A stretch of DNA of 64,000 nucleotides from the NCBI RefSeq assembly GCF_037975245.1, contig NC_092572.1, positions 9,878,001 to 9,942,000 of the forward strand, in the 5' to 3' direction. Positions 1 to 12,300 of the stretch are shown one piece after another; within the stretch, counting starts at the first letter, position 1, and every line of letters starts with the position of its first letter. This DNA comes from Apostichopus japonicus (Eukaryota; Echinodermata; Holothuroidea; Aspidochirotida; Stichopodidae). The position numbers and the translations under genes were made by a program. The notes beneath the pieces were generated by a model. The model was given only the letters and a program-made list of their open reading frames with translations. It had not been told where the DNA came from and searched no databases.

Positions 1-353
1 GTTTGACATGTTATCTCTCAGTATTATGTATTATTCCAAAAGTATAATATTTATTTCCACGATTGCGACCTTTCGTCGAAGTTATGATTTGAGATATTCA
101 CTTATTACGGTTTTACTCTTCAACAATTTGGCTTAATAGTGTTTCCTAAATATTGTAATAATTAATGTCAAGTGGTGATGATACTATGATAGCTTCAAAC
201 ATTAATCATATAAAACCATAAAATATAGTTTCATTGTGATTGTTCAACTTTGAAATGTTCACGATCACATTCTTTCATTTTCAAGTATCCAGTGGACATG
301 GTGACACATTGAAACAGGTTTGAGCAGAAGTCAATATTCACTTTAACAGCATT
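1..353 (+). promoter_or_regulatory. Upstream region of gene 1, no defined promoter
   Basis: This is non-coding AT-rich sequence ahead of the first coding exon of gene 1. A TATA-like string (atataaaacc) lies near 207-217, about 140 bases before the ATG. In such AT-rich DNA this is weak evidence. The transcription start and any upstream exons may lie outside the window. Confidence 0.2.
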
Positions 354-370
354 ATGACGGCTTGGAAAAG
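354..370 (+). CDS. Gene 1 exon 1: start codon and first residues
   Basis: ATG at 354 opens a 17-base coding exon (MTAWK plus two bases of an Arg codon) ending at gtaggaatgtaac. Gene 2 has an equivalent 17-base exon at 18989-19005 followed by a very similar donor and intron start. That conservation is why this start was chosen rather than the internal ATG at 3400. Joined to exon 2 it gives a basic start followed by a hydrophobic stretch, a normal signal peptide. Confidence 0.6.
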
Positions 371-3300
371 GTAGGAATGTAACTATATAACCTATTATAT
401 CTAGCACAGTGGTTATCTGCCAACGGCCTTTGATCCTTAACGTAACATTGATGTGTTTGGTACTGTGAAATAGATGACAATTAGTGTAGTAATGGTACTT
501 GTTACGTACTTTATATTCTCAAATTGTATGTTTGGATTAGCTAAAAAATATAGTGTTAAGTTATAAAATTATCAAATGATTAAATGTAAAAGCAGTGAAA
601 GCAGGTTGACTCAAATGCGTTTATGAATGTCGTAACAAACAAATATGACTGTTTCCATTATAGCATACTTCTGGTCTGTTATTAATAATACGGCAAAATA
701 CGTGTCCCGGAGGCGTTTAAAACAAAAGAGTCTGGAAATGGCATGGCACTGAATAGACACTGAACAGAAATGTTGCTATCATGTGATAGTAAATCAATGA
801 AGTAATGAATGTCTGTGACTACCTTTTCAATCTAAATGATTACGGCGAATCGGCGTGCGGGGATCACCAGTGACTGTAAACAGCAACTATTGACACGATT
901 ACCACTGTGTGTTTCTTTCCGTTGTTTATGCATGTACTGTGATGCTTGGAAAAGTTCAATGCAGAGGAATACAGAGTTAATAATACTTGTCCAATTCATC
1001 ATTTGAAGTAAAGTTGTAAATATTTTCAATTACTAACTATTCGCAAAACCAAAATTGTGTACAGTAAACAAAGCAAAAGAAAGGATGCGTTTTATCTTAA
1101 ATTTTGTTGATAACTGTCAAATAAATAATGTCACTGTTTTTTTTTTTTAAATTATTATTAGATTTTGAAAAGGCGTTTGAATGGAACTTAATTTTTGATT
1201 GCTTATTTAAAAAAAATGTTAACAACAGTTTCATTAGATGGATCCGAACGTTTTATTCTAACTCCTCAGCTTGTGTAATTAATATTGGCTTTTCTTCTCC
1301 ATCCTTCAGAATTTCTAAGGGGGTACGTCAAGGCTGCCCTCTTAGTCCATATATTTTTACCATTTGTGTAAAGGCACTTGCTATTAAAATTAATTCTTCT
1401 CGTATATTAAAATGTATTTCTATTGTAGGTACTGAGTGTAGACTTATTCAATAGGGTGATGACACCTGTATTGTATTAGTATTAACATTTTGGAGCTTTC
1501 TTCTGGTTTAAGAGTAAACTATGACAAGTCTAATATTTTCCCGTTAGGTCCCCTTGCTTCTAAGATGCCCTATTTCTTAAGGAATTTCTCTTTGTGTGGA
1601 CCTAAGGTCATGTCACGGTCTTGGAAATTGCCTTTGATAACTGTCAAAATATTCTTTTTCGCCTTTATCATCCCCAAATTTATCACGTCTAAAATATATT
1701 TTAACCCTATGGTCCGCTCGTGACCTTACCCAAGAGGCAAGTTTACAATCTTCAAATATTTGAGTATTTCTCAGTTTGTCTTCTCGTTCCAGATCCTCCC
1801 TGATCCCCCGCTCTCTTCATCAAAGAGTTAGAGAACTCAGTTTTTCGCTTCCTTTGGGGTGGTAAACCAGATAAAATAAGCGTTATACGCTCTCTGCCAC
1901 TACTAGTTTGGGTGGCCTAAGGGCCATCCATATTCTTTCTTTTTATCCGTAGCTTGAAATGTGTGTGCCACTGGGTGAAATGGTACACTGAAGCGGTAAA
2001 TGCTGATTGGAAACTTTATTTTGACCTTTATTAGAACAAATATGGAAAGGATCTTCTTTTTAAATTTAACTATTCTTGTAAGGATATTGCTATTCCTAAT
2101 TCATGTATTAATGATGTACACTTTGCTTGGGCTAATTATAATTTTAAACTTGTGGAAGATAAAGGTTGTATAACCATCAATGATCTGTTAGATGACGGTT
2201 ATATAGCTTTAAACTTTATTAACTTTAAACGTATTCATTTTATAGAGGATTTCCCTTTCACCTTATTTTATGGCCTTATTTCTGCTCTCCCCAGGCACTG
2301 GAAGAATATTAGGACCCCACTGTTTCCCATGTTTCGCATACGACCCACGTTGAAAAGATTCAGTGTACTCCTTTCCTCTCCAGGTGTATTTACAAGAAGT
2401 TAGTTAACTCCTATATTTCTCCCCCTACTTGATCCAATAACTGGACCCGCTCCGGTGATTTAGATTTAAGTGATGATCAGTGGCGAAATATTTTTCTCAT
2501 TTCCTTTCTCTTCTGATGAAAGTTAAAGGTTCAGTATTTCCAGTATTTTTTTATCTATCGCATCATTGGCACTAGTTACCTTCTTCACCGTATGCAAATT
2601 AAGACTAATGCTCTATGCACTTTTTGTTACAGATGTGAATAGACCATTGATCATTTTTTTCTGGGATCGTGAGATAACCTCCAGCTTTATTTTAGGGGAA
2701 CAGTTTGTTTTCTCAAAGCAGAATCTTGTTTATGGTTATAAATTAATTCAACAGCAACCACATAATTTGTTAATCTTGCACCTGAGGTATTATATCTTTA
2801 GTAAAAAGTTGATTTATGAGCCTCATAGTTTATATAAGTTTATGTACAAGTTTAAGTTCTACATGCAAGCTCAAAAGAACATCGCCAGCGGTGGTAGCAC
2901 TCAGCAGTTTTCTTTCAATGACTATGATATAGCTTGTAAGAACGGTCCCTTTCTGTGTAATTAATTGGCTCCTTCTATTATTCCATTCAGTTATGTTCAT
3001 TACATTCAGATACAAATTATATGTATTGTGTTGAAGTAAGAAAAAAGAGTACTATGGGTGTCACATATGTTTGTATTATTATTACAACATTGACAGAATA
3101 GAAACGAAATATGATTGTTACGTTAAGAGAAGTATTATGTTCATTATGTCACATTAAGAGATATGTAAATATTGTAGTATAAAATTAACAAACGAATCAT
3201 AAACGAGTTGAGGACTAAAAACAAAACAAAAAACTATGAAATGCCTGGCCGGCCTATGGAATGCTGTAAACTGATAGTTCCGGCACTGGCAGCAAGATTA

Positions 3301-6300
3301 TAATCGTCATTGAAGTATTGTTTGGTAATGAAAATGCGAAAAAGCTGCAAGAAGGTTTACCGGTAGTGTTATTTCTTTTATCTGTTATCTATTAGAACCA
3401 TGTCGACAACCATATTGCTGCTACTTGCAACAATATCAAATAAAGGTAGGTAATAAACTTTCAATGAAAAGCTTTAAGTTTGAAGCTGTTATGGATTAAT
3501 ACGTCCTTGCTTTGAATCATAAACGTAAACTAACTTTAAGCACTGTAACTAATAATGTATTTACTTCGTTTATATTTTGAATTCATTGAGACTGCTCAGA
3601 AACAGTATGTCAATAAATTGACCTTTATATCTAATCCTGTAAATTATTATTGTTCTAGTGCATGCAGATATTACTAAGACTCCATCGAGTGGTGTCTTCC
3701 TGGAAGGTAGTGATGTTACATTGACATGCGTTGTTGAAGGAAATGAAAACGTTATTTGGGAAGATTTCAGTGATGCTACATCGATTTTCGTTGGCAAGGA
3801 AAAGAACACAGTAAAGAAGAAATATGACAACTTTGAGATAAGTTCAGTTGATGGAGATTTCAGTTTAATTATAAAAGACGTCCATTCATCAGATGAAGGG
3901 ACCTATATATGCAAAGACAGAGACAGACTTGCAAATGCCACAGTGTCAATCGGAGGTAAAGCATTTCAAAGCAATGAAACCTATTATAAACTAAAACAAT
4001 CTGGAATAGGGTTCACATTTCTAGCAATTGAGGAAAACAAAACAAACGAGGGAACAATCATTCCCTTTTGTTTACGGAACATGATTAACTTTATTGTCGT
4101 TTTTTATTGTTTCAGTTATCTGACAATTATATAAATAAATGAAAAATATGCTCAATCATGTATTCCGACAAAGATAAATACGTTTTTAACTGTTACAATC
4201 AGAATCGAGGTAATAACCAATAGGAATATAGTTTGCAGTTGATATTCGAAAATCATGACACCCAGAGAGGCAATTATATATAATGCAATAGTTTATGTTT
4301 AACTTGTGTAACTTTTATTGCGTTCAAGCTGGGGCCTATAATATATGTTAATCTGTCGAAAACGTATCTAATTTGACAGTATTACCGTACGTGTACCTCT
4401 CTGTAAAGCAGTCAGAAGCTACACAAGCATCACAGACTAGTACAGAGGTAAACATTACGTGTTCTGCATACAACGCTAGACCTGCAGTGTCTGTGTTCGA
4501 GCTAAGTGTCATTGGCAGTGAGAAGACGGTGATTATTACAGACGATAAATCCAATCTAAACGAAGATGGGAATACCTATAATTCATCAGCTTCTCTTCCT
4601 TACATCATGTCATCGGAAGAAATGTCGGTATGCTGCCGAATATTTAGAGACGGACTGTCTCTCAACCACATTGAAAATTTCAGTAAGTTATGTGTACCGT
4701 TAATACATTCATATAAATCAATGGAAGATGAGATTTTTTAAGGTGGTTGAGGATGACTTGGTGCAACTACAAACAATTGCTGGAAACAGGATGGAACATA
4801 GGAAACAATTAAAGAAACGTAAAATGCAGAATCGTTAAATCTATGAGCAATCACAACATTTTTGAAATAATATATCAATGTGGAAATGCTGGTTAATGTT
4901 ACATTTGATCCAAGTATCTAATTGGTACCTTCTCATGTAAAATTGTTCTCACATACGTTTTAGCACAACATAATTGTAAATGTTTTAGGAGTTTTGTTCG
5001 CAGAATTGATGATTAGAAATTCAATTTTCTTCAACATCTGCACTAATTTGATAAATAAAACGCTTTGATTTCAACACTACAGATCTACCGAGATGTAACA
5101 TAGCAATCACTGGTCAAGAAGTTAGATGCGCATGTCAAGGTTATCCACCGGTGGACACATATTGCATGGATTTTAACGGACATATACACGAAGGAGTTTT
5201 GGATATTAAAAAAAGCAACTTGGCGAATATAACATGCTTTGGCAGAAACGGAATTGGAACCGGACGGTCCGATCTTTTGCTTCCTGGTGACAAGACTAGT
5301 AAGTACAGGGATTGTTATAGAGGAATGGATCATGTATGGAAGAAATATAAGGCTTACGTTAATTCTCATCATAGAATTTGATATATACGTGCTTAAGAAG
5401 TAGTTTCTCACCAAGAATTATCGGGTTTAATTTTAAATGTGCTTATTAATTTTATGTTGTTCTAAAAAGGATAATTCTTTTTCTTTGTTGAGACAGCTCT
5501 AACCATTGCTGCCATATTCGTTACGACTGCACTTGTTCTCACGGTTATTGTTGTTGCTGTTATATACATAATTCATCGAATCGGCTCTAGGAAAAAGGAG
5601 TCATGTGGTATGTAATATATCTACTGATAGATGGGTAAATGGATGGGTTGGTGGATGGATGAGAGGATGGATGTTTGTATATAGACCTACACAGAAAAAA
5701 TGATTTGTGGAATGAAACTGGGATGTGAGTTGTGGTTCACGATGTACAAACTACCATGACATTTATGATTGTTTTACCAAAGCTGCTAATAAACAAAACA
5801 GCCCGGTGAGGTTGGGCCTGTATTTTGTTAAACAAGTCAGATAATATGTGCCTGTTTTTGGAATTAAATTACCATTGTGTCACGAGCTAGTTCTGTTACT
5901 GTTCTTTGGTTGAGAGATTTCTGGGCTTTGGGCAGCTAATTCGAAGCTTCCCCTATGTTGAATTTTGAAAGAATATGTTCAGACTTAATAGAGCACCCTA
6001 AATTGTATGGATGACGGTAAATTAGAATAAGAATGGTCCAGTTACATTTATGAACAAGAGTGGCTGACAGGAGTCAGCACCAATTCTCAGTGCAAAGTAT
6101 ATATCAAAATGAATGATATTTTAACCGAAATGGTAAAATTAAAAGGTAATACAGAAACGTTGACTTCAATTATGTCTTCATTAAAAGACAAATTAATAAT
6201 ATTTGTTTAAATACATATATAAAGTAGTGTTTATCAGGACAATGCCCCGTCAACAATATCGAAAATCTAAGCTATGACTACTATTTTTCAATATGCTGCC

Positions 6301-9300
6301 GATATTTAACATGGGTAGAAAATGGTATTTTTCGAATATTAATTTTTGATGATATGTATAAGTTGTTGATCTAACATCACCTTTACACTACATTTGTTCA
6401 TAAACCACTGACGAACAGAACACTGACTTATTTGGATAAATATATAAAGCTAGTTTTACCCTGACATGTGTCATATTCATATTAGGATACTTTGACTTTC
6501 TCAGCTGCTGTTAAACTTTACAACAAAATGAATTTAACAAACATAATGTATTATTATCAATATTTTTATTATGAATATACAAGTGCCGCTAAGGTACGTT
6601 TTGGTTACGTAGATTAACAGTTTCAACTAAAAAACCAATCATATGATAGATGATGGTTTGACTATTCGCGCATTATTCGCGCACTTTGCAACGTTTGCTG
6701 TCATAGTTAGAGTTTGTTAAGCTAGTCGATCTCCCACATTATCAACACTGGCTTTCAAATCAAATTTACCTCTACAGTACCTTATGAATTTTATCATCAA
6801 CAGCTCCAGTAAAATGGCGCAAAAGGGAAAAGTAAGTTATAGAATTCTCTCAACAACGAGAAATAGACGCAGATGCCTTCACAGGAAGTTCCTGCAATCT
6901 AAACATCAATAAGCGTATGCAGTTATAGTTAAGACACTATCTAACACTAAATGACATGTCCTTACTTACAAAAAAAATTTAAAAAATACAAAGTAATGTG
7001 AAAAAGAAAAAAATGGAAAAAGAGAACAAGTGATGGGCCGCAAGACTGTACTTTTCAATTATAATATGTATTACTTGCGGTTAAACTGTTGTTACGTTAA
7101 AGTAGTTACATACGTGATAAATTAAGCAATGTGAAAGTGTGTACGCTTATTTCGTCTTTATTTAAGGAAAGTTTAGTACTTTCAAATCAAATCAAAGTCA
7201 TAATCCTCAGCCTGTCTCCTCAGATATTCTTCCGCCACTTGCCTTTGGTTCATTATTGTTTGCTGCTACAAAGTTTGACTGTTAAATTTCTAATTTTTGT
7301 CTAGAAATGAAAATACAACAAAGCATCAAATAAACATACAGAACAACGACGTTCTAGAAACTGACGAGCTAAGTACGTTTTGTTTTAATTTTATTCCTTT
7401 CGACAGAATTTCAAAACATTAGTTGATAAGTTTCAAACAATATCGTTGTGCATGCTGATATGCGAAGGCAACTGATTGCCAGACAATGTTGTTCATTATG
7501 ATTATTAGTGTTAACAATTCCTTTAACAACAGCGCATCAAGGGGATTTTCACTTAGAACAAAAGTTGAAGGGTTGAGGGCAGAAAAGTCGAAATTTCCTT
7601 ACACTGTGTTAAAAGTTCGTGACTTTTTATCGACTAAGAAACATTATGTATAGTTTCTGCATGTTTAGTAAATTGTTCAAATTGCCTGTAAATGGCTAAC
7701 ACTTTTGAAACAGCAGTCTAGCAGTCAATATCTGCCTGCGATTTGGGTTTTTACTTTTCGGGCAGATATATACCTTCCCATGTCATTGTATCAAACAATT
7801 CTCTCACAGATTACTATTCTGCAGCTGATGTAAAAGAAGGAAGAAGCCCAGTTATTGTCGATGAGAAAGACATCTCCATCATAAATAGTATGAAGATGGG
7901 GAATATATACAACAGATGGTTGGGGACCGTCAATCTCCCTAGTAGATCTAATACTTGTGTCGTAATAACGAGCATCACAGGTTAGTGGAATAAAAACACA
8001 AAATTAAGTTGCGGCGATCACAATATCAATACCGTAACTCAATAAAATAACAGTTTTTGACAAATGATGTGAACATAATGTAGTTCATAAATATTTAAAT
8101 AGATGGTGGAGTCTGTAAACATGTCATTGTGGCCAAATTTAATTATTCATTGCGGGAAGAATGAAACCTGGAAACAAAATATAATATCTCCGACACGATT
8201 GCTGATTTCTTAATGTAAATGTTGTAACAACAGTTCCTGGTATTGTATCTTGGTGAGATTTGGTGACACGGAAAAATAACCATTTTTATATCATCTTAGC
8301 AATTAATTTAACCGCTTTCAGCAATTTCTATATCGATACAAATTGTAATACCACTGTTAGTGTTATATGTCACATGAAGTATGAATCTATGAAAAACACG
8401 CGTAAATGGTCTGTTTTGGTATTGTGTATAATTGCAGAAATAGTTAGGAGAACCGACAACATCCATTGGGAAGCTTTTCTGAGAAAATGTCTTCAGTTGC
8501 CGGAATCGAAGAATCTTACGAACATCGAAGCAATATCTATTCAAAGTAGTGAGTTTTAATTTTAAATGATTAACTGTGAAAACTGTGAATACTGAGGATT
8601 TCGATATTCTTTCCATAAAAAACATAACAGCGCAGCAAAGTCAAATTGGTTTCAATACTATCCCAACGTTAGTCACTTTAAAATATTGTGTTTATTCGCA
8701 TTCATTAATCTGATTTCCTCCTCTCTTTTAGATAACCTGTATCTCGTGAGCGAGCATCTTGTATGTGAAACTTTACATTGTTTGTTGACTCGAGAAACAG
8801 TAGAAAAAAGGAATGTATATTGTTGCAGTTCTCTGCCTGACGTCATTAAACACGTCACTGGTCTTTTGGAAGGGATGCATATCATAAATACGTATGGGGT
8901 AAGTTATGAAAATCTTTCAATTTTATTTTTATTTAGAGGTTTATGGTTGCTTAACGTAGCATTCTTTTTATCTTCTTTGAAATGTTAAAAATTAAAATAT
9001 TTTAACTTAAACGTCAAGCAAGCGTAAATACTACACACAACCATATCTTTCTTGTGAATTGTTGATAGGTAATTTATATCATAATGTTGTTATAAAATAA
9101 ATTTGCAAACGAAAGTGTCGAAATAATTATATTTTTTATTACTTTGTTACTGTTATTATAACCAGTTCCTTCATCCCGGCTTAACGACCAGGAAACTTTT
9201 GGTCACCACAGATGGACAACTTAAATTGTACGACTTCTGTCTCGATGGCGACGCACCAAGCATAGCTGCTCTGAAGAGATCAACGGTTATTCTACATTTT

Positions 9301-12300
9301 TTCTCAAATAATTGAACATAGTAGCATTATCAATCCCTGTTTCTGTCCGTTAGTATTAGTTAGCCCAAAATAACCCACAATGTGCTTTGCATATACTCTA
9401 TAAGCAACGTTGCAATGATTAAAGCGTAGATTGATATATTATGACCACAAACTACGTTATAACTTTGATTAACAATCTTGAGGTGTGACCACTTAATAGT
9501 TCGTTACCTCAAGGTTCTCTCGGGACTTGAAAGAACCTCAACTTAAAGTTGGGTACTAGATAAGGCTGTGACTAACTTTACTGTTTTTTGTATTTATGTT
9601 CATATTTCCTTGGTGAAAGTTAATCGTGGAAGTATTTAATTCATTGAAAATTGTTAGGTGTTTTTAAGAACGTCAATATTTTCGATTTGGTCATTTAAAG
9701 AAACTCATTATTATTATAAATAAGCAAACAACATAAACATTGAGACACATGTGGCTCGATGGTGTTTATTAATAGCTTTCTTTAATATTTGTTCACGTCA
9801 TCGATCTCATGTGAGAGTGGTTATTCAACTTGTGATATCTTCCAAAATGTCGGAATTTGTCTGGGACTAATGCATTTACTCAACCCTCACAGTAACAACA
9901 ACCAAAACTGCACTTACAATGGAAATTTACCCTCTATTTATATTATTATCCTTCCACAATAGATGATTTCAGCTACTTTGAATCAATTTTCACCAGAAAC
10001 GTTGATTTCCAGCGAATACACAGAGTCAAGTGACGTGTGGTCTCTGGCAGTAACGATATGGGAAATCATGTCCAATGGTAAAACAAAAACGTACTGTTAT
10101 TCTTCCATGGATGTGAAAGAGCATATCCAGATTGGGTGTTGTGAATAGTTTGAAACTTAGTCAAGCAGGACTTGTTTACTGATCAAGGGGATTTGTGTAC
10201 AGTTAGTCAATAGCTCTTCATGCATAATATGATATCATTCACATGATAAGTGTCATTGAACAATAACCAGGAAACGAAATACGAATCTAAACTTGTTAAG
10301 TACTTAATAGCATACGATCAATTCGCTGAATATGTCGAGGAATGTTATAACACGGATCCTCTTTTTCCTACATCAGAATGTTACAAAAGCTCATAAGGTT
10401 TGTAAATACTATGTTATGTCATTGAATTTAATTACAGGAAAGTCACCTTTCCCTGGTGATACAGAAATTACGTCGCATAAAGAATTGTTTGAACCATCAT
10501 TACCTTGGCCGGAGAAATGCATCCAGATAAAGTAATTATAAATTCCATTAATATGGATATTGTTTTACTTTGATGGAGGTTATGTATATGATTGTTGTAT
10601 TTATCTTTTGACATAAATATTTTAATATGGATGAAAGGATAATTCATTATTATGATTATGATGATAACCCGCAATTAATGTGATGACGTGGAACTTGAAA
10701 ATACGATGACTAGGATATCCTTGAAAGAAAAGTTGATCATGAAATGTTCCTTTGAAATAATTTCCGCAGACTGGTTTGCTCCATATAACTTAAGCAAAAG
10801 GCAAATTGGTAATGGTGCGGTCCCAGTGCCGACCTTGCGCTACTCGACCTACTCGACCTGAAGGTCGAGTTGGAGGTCGAGTTGGTCGAGTTTGAGATCG
10901 AGTTAGGTCGAGTCAGGTCGAGTTAGGTCTAGTCAAGTCTACTAAGTTTTTGAAAATTTTTTGACATGTCAAAAATTTTGGCCGATTTCCTCATCGACCT
11001 TGTGTCGGAGATGGGGTCGAGGTAGGTCGAGAATAGGTCGAGGTAGGTCGAGAATAGGTCGAAAATAGGTCGAGGTAGGTCGATTAGAGGTCGGGTTCGA
11101 GGTCGAGCTGGCCTGACATGCCGATCTGTGTTCGCCTCTGAATCGATCTGTACAGACTTGTTCTCGACCTTAACTCGACCTGGGCTCGACCAGAAGTCGA
11201 CCAACTCGACCTGAAGCCGACGTATCTCGACCTCAGCTCGACCAGAAGTCGACCAACTCGACCTAAAGCGGACGTATCTCGACCTCAACTCGACCTAATC
11301 GAGTCCGCGCCGTACTGCAAGTCAGCGTGTGATGCCCCTGTTGCCAAGTGACGTAGCGTTACCGCCAGCTTCAGTCCAGGCTCCAAAGGAAACCTACAAA
11401 TACAGATAATTTTAATAAACATCCTGAATAACAATCAGACTTGTAGTGTGAGTACAATAGCTGAGTACGAGTACAGGACCTATTTGCTGATCGTGAGTAC
11501 GAATACGAGTACATAGCCCAGATTACGAGTACGAGTTGCACTAGCGTCAAGTTCCAAAAATCCTGAGTACGAGTACGGGAACATTTTAAAATTCACGAGT
11601 ATGAGTACAGCATTACTTCGTTGCATGTGTACTCGAGTACGGACTCACTACAAATCTGATAACAATCATAAGTAACAATTCCATACAACATTTCATAACA
11701 TCTATTTAAACAAACAACATGCATAAGTATGGTAGGTTTTTGTACTCACATAAAGTTGGTGGTCTTCTTGGTGATAGCTGGAGATATCCTGTCGAGTATG
11801 TACCCAAACGTGTCAGCATCTACTCTCAGGAAATTACGGCAACATCTGGAGTCCTCTCTGTTGAGCTCGACCAATAGATGCTCGTACTGCCCAAAGAGGG
11901 GTCGTCTGGCCAGCCAGTCTCTGACCACAAGTCTTCGCCTCCTGGCCCTCCGACGTCGGCGGCCCTGCTGGGAATGATGTGCTTGCGGCTGAGGAGGAGG
12001 GTTGGCATGCTCAAGTTCATCCGCCAGTTCAAGCAGGTGCCAGGCAGTCTGCACCCACATTGTAAGCAGTCTGCGCTTCTCTGGGCTCAACAGGTTTACG
12101 TCAAGGTTCATGATGGTGATGTTACTACTTTGCAGTCCCCAAATTTAATGGGTACCTGGTGAAAATTGCCGCTGTAATTTATACAATTTGGAAACCAAGG
12201 GGATTCTCGGCAGACAAATCGAATTTCCGTCGCGAACCAGTCGCCCGGGTCGAGCTCAGGTCGAGTAGAGGTCGGGTCGGTCGACTTAGGTCGATATAGG

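Noticed and set aside
3400-3402. Internal ATG as the start codon of gene 1
   Set aside because: The base triplet is ATT in gene 2, while both genes have a matching 17-base upstream exon with ATG, giving a better signal peptide.
10711-10801. Candidate C-lobe exon after gactag (KISLKEKLIMKCSFE)
   Set aside because: The end phase does not fit the tail exon and copy B has an in-frame TAA directly after the acceptor.
11729-12162. Plus-strand frames across the Harbinger element
   Set aside because: They are opposite-strand shadows of the transposase fragment, which has clear family motifs on the minus strand.
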